A stretch of DNA of 8,665 nucleotides from Bacteroidales bacterium (lineage in GTDB: Bacteria > Bacteroidota > Bacteroidia > Bacteroidales > FEN-979): the NCBI GenBank assembly GCA_023231005.1, contig JALNWG010000051.1, forward strand, positions 1 through 8,665, in the 5' to 3' direction. The notes beneath the pieces are model-generated. The model saw nothing but the letters and a program-made list of their open reading frames with translations. It was not told the origin of the DNA and ran no database searches. Shown here in pieces: positions 5,542 through 8,665 of this stretch (positions are counted from its first letter, which is position 1; each line of letters begins with the position of its first letter). The position numbers were made by a program, and so were the translations under genes.

Positions 5542-5840
5542 CACCTGAGCAAATAAAAATTTGGAATTACCTTGTTGCAAATGCACAAGGAATGAATCAA
5601 GCGATTCACATAGCTGATATTGCTCAGGCAATAGGTGTATCGCCTAATGGAACCAATAATGATAACGTCAGAAGGTGGATTAAAGATATGGTTCTTAACC
5701 ACGGGAGGCCAATTGGGACTTGTCAAAACGGAGCATTTATAATATTAACAGACATTGAACGTGAAGAAGCTGCAAGATTTGTTGAAAGAAGGACAGTTGC
5801 AGATGCTATACGTGAGAATGGTAATTATATTCCTGTATGA
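5538..5840 (+). CDS. Small winged-helix protein of the R-M operon, putative regulator
   Basis: The first ATG in this frame is at 5592 (82 residues), but the frame stays protein-like upstream: TPEQIKIWNYLVANAQG precedes that Met and forms a natural first helix. The only sensible start for this longer form is CTG at 5538, which overlaps the methylase TGA as CTGA, giving 100 residues. HIADIAQAIGVS and NDNVRRWIKDMV look like the helix-turn-helix helices, and HGRPIGTCQNGAFIIL like the wing hairpin. DIEREEAARFVERR follows as a final helix. The layout resembles small phage-type winged-helix proteins, not the XRE-type controller (C) proteins usual in R-M systems. The stop overlaps the endonuclease start as ATGA. 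A role in timing endonuclease expression is inferred from position. Fallback start: 5592. Confidence 0.75.
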   Translation: MTPEQIKIWNYLVANAQGMNQAIHIADIAQAIGVSPNGTNNDNVRRWIKDMVLNHGRPIGTCQNGAFIILTDIEREEAARFVERRTVADAIRENGNYIPV

Positions 5841-6547
5841 AACGATATTCAAAAGAATTTGGGAAGAAAGAGAAAGTTCTAAATTACACTTGCCAGGCTT
5901 ACCAGTTATCTCGACCAAACAAAGTTGGTACTGTAATGGCACTCATTCGAGAATGTCAGCCAAAAACGATTGAACAATGGGAACAGTGGTATTTTGAAAA
6001 TGCTACTACTGATGGCAAAACACCTACTAAAATCACAAAAGAGAGTCTTGAAGAATTAGGGGAACGACTTTATGTGAAAATCAAAGAAATTGTTATCCCA
6101 GAATGGACAGAATCATTTAATCAACTTACGCTCCAAGACTGTGTTGAATATATTTTTAATCTCACTATTAACAGGACTTTTGATGGTTTTGTAAGAGAAA
6201 AATCTGTTATTGAAGATAATCTTGCTAAGTCATTCCCTTATATAAAATTTGAAGAAAGTGACCCGGAACTTGACCATGCTGGCGACATAGACTATCTCGG
6301 GTGGGTTGGACAAAAAGCATTTGGTATCCAAATCAAGCCTGTTACCGCTAAAGCGAATTTTGGTAATTATTCAGCGACAGAACGAATGAAAGCAAGTTTT
6401 TCTGACTTTACCAATAAATTCGGTGGACAGGTATTTGTTGTTTTCAGTATTGACGACAAGATAAAAAATGAAGAAGTAGTTGACCAAATTGCTATTGAAA
6501 TTAAACGACTTTCTACGCAGATAGGGGGGGACTCTGGATTTGGCTAA
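5837..6547 (+). CDS. Type II restriction endonuclease, MjaI-like
   Basis: The 236-residue product is proposed as the cutting partner of the upstream methyltransferase. The N-terminal part (NYTCQAYQLSRPNKVGTVMALI, then KTIEQWEQWYFEN at 43-55) resembles the MjaI endonuclease family (RE_MjaI), whose prototype cuts CTAG. The same specificity here is only a suggestion. A PD-(D/E)XK-like active site is visible as DHAGDID (146-152) followed by QIKPVT (165-170), with Lys167 and a Gln in place of the usual acidic residue; MjaI-type enzymes also tolerate a variant there. TFDGFVREKSVIEDNL (114-129) is the expected helix before it. The ATG overlaps the previous stop by 4 nt. A run of seven G (6524-6530) codes for GG near the end. 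The last residues (after GGD) and the TAA come from the right 119-bp repeat, so the native C-terminus may have been replaced. Confidence 0.75.
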   Translation: MKRYSKEFGKKEKVLNYTCQAYQLSRPNKVGTVMALIRECQPKTIEQWEQWYFENATTDGKTPTKITKESLEELGERLYVKIKEIVIPEWTESFNQLTLQDCVEYIFNLTINRTFDGFVREKSVIEDNLAKSFPYIKFEESDPELDHAGDIDYLGWVGQKAFGIQIKPVTAKANFGNYSATERMKASFSDFTNKFGGQVFVVFSIDDKIKNEEVVDQIAIEIKRLSTQIGGDSGFG

Positions 6548-6650
6548 CCAATCACGAAAAAGGGTGAGATAATAAGTTGAAAATGCCTGTGTATCATTGA
6601 TAATGACAATGGACCCGCTATTGATCTGTTAGCGAGTTGTTGGCTGTAAT
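6532..6650. repeat. 119-bp direct repeat, right copy, overlapping the endonuclease 3' end
   Basis: This copy is 95% identical to 4052-4170. Its first 16 bases supply the final codons and the TAA of the endonuclease gene. GCTAAC (6543-6548) and ATCA (6551-6554) can pair with GTTAGC (6628-6633) and TGAT (6622-6625), with two central mismatches. The left-copy G-T pair is a T-A pair here, as expected if the stem matters. The next gene starts 24 bp after the repeat. Recombination between the copies would remove exactly 2480 bp, the whole R-M operon. Confidence 0.9.
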
Positions 6651-6674
6651 TATAAAGAACGAAACAACATCTTA

Positions 6675-7562
6675 ATGGCTGGACCAAATCAACATTTCAT
6701 ACCACAATATTACTTGAAGACTTTTGCTAAAGAGGACAAAGTATTTGTATTTGACAAAAAGGAGAATAAATACCTCGGAGACAATAGAATCCCAGTTGAT
6801 AAAATTGGATTTACTAAAAACTTTTATAATATCGAGCCCGAAGATTTATCAAAATTTTTAATTGAAGAGACAAGGGATAAGGCACATGTTGATTCCTTAA
6901 TTGAAAAATATAATGAAAAGATTTCATCTCCCTTGATTAATAGTTTTATTGATTTAGGGGATATGGTTTATGAATACAAAGAGATGGAAATTGTTTCTTT
7001 GATACGATCAGATGATATAATTGATTTCTTGGTAGTACAACTTTTCAGAACTCCTTTTTTTCGGAAACAATTTGAGTTTATAGCAAGAGATATTAAGAGT
7101 AAACATTCTGATAAGGTAGAACTAAATAAAAAGTATTCAATAGAAAGGCTTGCAAGAGCGATACATGGTGTTTACATTATTTCTGCTATATGCAATACAG
7201 AAATATGGAAAAATTCAGAAAAGAATCATTTAATAAAACCCATATTTCAATTTATAGATTTTGAAGTAATTGATAAGTTTGAACAACTCAGAAGAATGAG
7301 CAAGACATTGTGGGTATCAGCTATAGAATCATGTTTTATCACGAGCGATAATCCAATTGTTATAAAGCAAACAGATAAAGGAAATATTCAAATTCTTTTT
7401 TTTCCATTAACCAAAAGATGTGCTGTGACTTTTTGGAATGAGAATTCAGCTGATAAGAATGTTGTAATTGTTAACGAAGGAAGAAAAAATGTTTTGTTAG
7501 AACAAAATCGAATAATGAAAGATTGGGCATATAGATTTTTGTATTCACATGATAAAGAATAA
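6675..7562 (+). CDS. DUF4238 family protein of unknown function
   Basis: This 295-residue soluble protein has no signal peptide and no membrane helix. It opens with MAGPNQHFIPQYYLKTFA, the HxxPxxYLxxF signature of DUF4238, and keeps the family's C-terminal ITSDNP (222-227) and FFPLT (242-246) motifs. The length is normal. The conserved His7 and the SDNP Asp and Asn suggest a possible active or binding site, but no biochemical role is established to my knowledge. Its place directly after an R-M operon, between a cassette-like repeat and a long hairpin, fits an accessory or defence-island gene; this is context, not proof. Codon use is AT-rich like the R-M genes and unlike the lysis and ABC genes. 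No promoter was recognised in the 24 bp between the repeat and the ATG, so it may be read from within the repeat or by read-through. Confidence 0.8.
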   Translation: MAGPNQHFIPQYYLKTFAKEDKVFVFDKKENKYLGDNRIPVDKIGFTKNFYNIEPEDLSKFLIEETRDKAHVDSLIEKYNEKISSPLINSFIDLGDMVYEYKEMEIVSLIRSDDIIDFLVVQLFRTPFFRKQFEFIARDIKSKHSDKVELNKKYSIERLARAIHGVYIISAICNTEIWKNSEKNHLIKPIFQFIDFEVIDKFEQLRRMSKTLWVSAIESCFITSDNPIVIKQTDKGNIQILFFPLTKRCAVTFWNENSADKNVVIVNEGRKNVLLEQNRIMKDWAYRFLYSHDKE

Positions 7563-7570
7563 CTACAGCC

Positions 7571-7627
7571 AATAAATAAGGCTTCGTGTGGTCGAGGAAC
7601 GAGACCCAACAGGAAGCCTTATTTATT
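7571..7627. repeat. Perfect 15-bp-stem hairpin after the DUF4238 gene
   Basis: AATAAATAAGGCTTC (7571-7585) is the exact reverse complement of GAAGCCTTATTTATT (7613-7627). The 27-base interior holds a second small stem, GGTC (7590-7593) with GACC (7603-7606), around GAGGAACGA. No T-run follows on either side, so it is not a standard intrinsic terminator. TACAGCCAA just before it (7564-7572) is the inverse of TTGGCTGTA at the end of the right 119-bp repeat (6640-6648), so the DUF4238 gene is bordered by inverted 9-mers. Confidence 0.8.
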
Positions 7628-7653
7628 AGAGCCAATTAATTAAAAAAAACACC

Positions 7654-8559
7654 ATGAAAAAAACCACTTTTACAATCGTATTCCTTTTGAGTATTATTTT
7701 CGGGTTCAGCCAAAGTCTTGTTACTTCAAACAAGGCCTGGAGCAATTTAAAAAGTGATTATTGGAACCCCAATAATCTTTCAACCGAAAATTTTAAGTTT
7801 ACAAATGACACAATAATAAATAACTATGTGTATAAAAAAATCGAACGTTCAATAGACGAAAATCAACAAAATTGGTCGTTTTATGGATTCATTAGAGAAG
7901 ATTCAATTAAAAGAGTGTTCTATAAACTTAACGCGTCTGAACAGGAATATTTATTTTACAATTTTACTATTCAACTGTATGACACAATAACTGCGTACAG
8001 TATTAATACGTTTGAAAATTATCTCTATGTACAACCGCAGATTTATTTTGTTATTTCTGTTGATAGTGTATTAATAGGCGAGACCTTCCGTAAACGTATT
8101 AATTTAGGCATCCCCGAGGATTCCACCTATGCATTTGAACAGTGGATTGATAGTACTGGTAATATCGGCGGGCTTCTTCATAATAATGAAATGTTAGTGG
8201 GACGGGATAGCTATTCCCTGCTCTGTTTTTCCGAAGATGGAATTTTGAAGTATCATCACCCAAATTATGATTCATGTTATGTGTTGACTGGTCTCGATAT
8301 CAAAAATGACGTTGAAATGAAAGTAAGAATATCTCCGAATCCAATAATTGAAAGATCAACTTTGGTTGTTGAGAATTCAAACAGGACTGCAAAAATGCAA
8401 ATTGACTTCTATGATATAATGGGTAGAAAAGTGTATTCAAAGATTTTTCTAAATGAATTACAGTTAACCAGAAACGAATTTCAGCCTGGTATATATTTTT
8501 ATAAAATAGTTGATAGATTTGGGTACATCTTAATAGGTAAAATAATTAGGGTCTGCTGA
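7654..8559 (+). CDS. Secreted protein with type IX secretion (Por) sorting domain
   Basis: This 301-residue protein begins with a signal peptide (MKKTTFTIVFLLSIIFGFSQ, cleavage likely near residues 20-21), so it leaves the cytoplasm by Sec. The C-terminal 80 or so residues form a type A T9SS sorting domain: VRISPNP (224-230), FYDIMGRKVYS (252-262), FQPGIYFYKI (276-285) and a closing beta strand GKIIRV. The tail directs export across the outer membrane and is normally cut off. The middle (about 25-215) is beta-rich and Asn/Tyr/Ser-rich, with WIDSTGNIGGLL (164-175), LLCFSEDG (189-196) and a HPNYDSCYV strand. That build is common in Bacteroidota secreted proteins of unknown function, and no enzyme motif is visible. 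The protein ends in an unpaired Cys. It lies after the hairpin at 7571-7627 with no clear promoter. Confidence 0.85.
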   Translation: MKKTTFTIVFLLSIIFGFSQSLVTSNKAWSNLKSDYWNPNNLSTENFKFTNDTIINNYVYKKIERSIDENQQNWSFYGFIREDSIKRVFYKLNASEQEYLFYNFTIQLYDTITAYSINTFENYLYVQPQIYFVISVDSVLIGETFRKRINLGIPEDSTYAFEQWIDSTGNIGGLLHNNEMLVGRDSYSLLCFSEDGILKYHHPNYDSCYVLTGLDIKNDVEMKVRISPNPIIERSTLVVENSNRTAKMQIDFYDIMGRKVYSKIFLNELQLTRNEFQPGIYFYKIVDRFGYILIGKIIRVC

Positions 8560-8626
8560 TTTAGTTATAAATATCTAAGGTTCAATTTTTATCACCATAT
8601 TTGCTAGTCTTTTACTGCACAGAAAC

Positions 8627-8665
8627 ATGCCAAAAGCGAAGAAAAACCGTGCATCAAAGAATGCA
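8627..8665 (+). CDS. Start of a basic protein (3' end outside window)
   Basis: ATG at 8627 opens a frame that runs to the window end, 13 codons reading MPKAKKNRASKNA. The Lys/Arg-rich N-terminus and the AT-rich 67-bp gap after the previous stop fit a real gene start. Too little is visible to name it; a nucleic-acid-binding or ribosomal-type basic tail is only one possibility. Confidence 0.4.
   Translation, partial: MPKAKKNRASKNA

Noticed and set aside
5755..5973. 72-codon frame overlapping the winged-helix and endonuclease genes
   Set aside because: It overlaps two well-supported coding frames and has no recognisable features.
4249..6547. XRE-type controller protein or C-box in the R-M operon
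   Set aside because: The middle protein has a winged-helix pattern, not XRE, and no paired C-box-like operators were found by eye before 4249.

Overview
The window looks like a chromosomal accessory region of a Bacteroidota bacterium. Three things point there: a secreted protein (7654-8559) with a C-terminal type IX secretion sorting domain; an ABC permease of the DUF5687 type, which I know mainly from Bacteroidota; and weak Shine-Dalgarno signals together with a TTTG-N19-(T/G)AnnTTTG promoter. No rRNA, tRNA, CRISPR array or intact transposase is visible.

Left part (1-917): the end of a coiled-coil protein, a small two-helix holin-like protein and a GH108-type muramidase. This is a phage-like lysis set that looks degraded, because the muramidase lacks its middle in frame. 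Related repeats lie around the holin gene: a 14-bp minisatellite on the right and an inverted partner on the left. Next (1045-3204) comes a two-gene ABC exporter operon, a 12-helix permease plus ATPase, bordered by related short inverted repeats.

The stretch 3205-4248 has no supported gene. It is rich in structure: a 17-bp inverted repeat pair, a hairpin, a strong intrinsic terminator with no gene directly in front of it, a GC-rich palindrome and a T-tailed foldable block.

Central cassette (4052-6650): a type II restriction-modification operon made of a beta-class N4-cytosine/N6-adenine methyltransferase, a small winged-helix protein and an MjaI-like endonuclease. The genes are joined by 4-nt stop/start overlaps. 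The first overlap seems to use a CTG start in CTGA. The methyltransferase carries a C-terminal domain that reads as a degenerate staphylococcal-nuclease (SNase/OB) fold. The operon is bracketed by two direct copies of a 119-bp element (113/119 identical, exact offset 2480 bp). Each copy can fold through a long-range imperfect stem, so it resembles a cassette recombination site without fitting the canonical integron attC. The right copy overlaps the last codons of the endonuclease gene.

Right part: a DUF4238 protein (6675-7562), which directly follows the second repeat and ends at a perfect 15-bp-stem hairpin; the T9SS-exported protein; and the first 13 codons of a basic protein running off the end. 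From about 4200 onward the DNA is clearly more AT-rich than the lysis and ABC parts, which fits import of gene cassettes.
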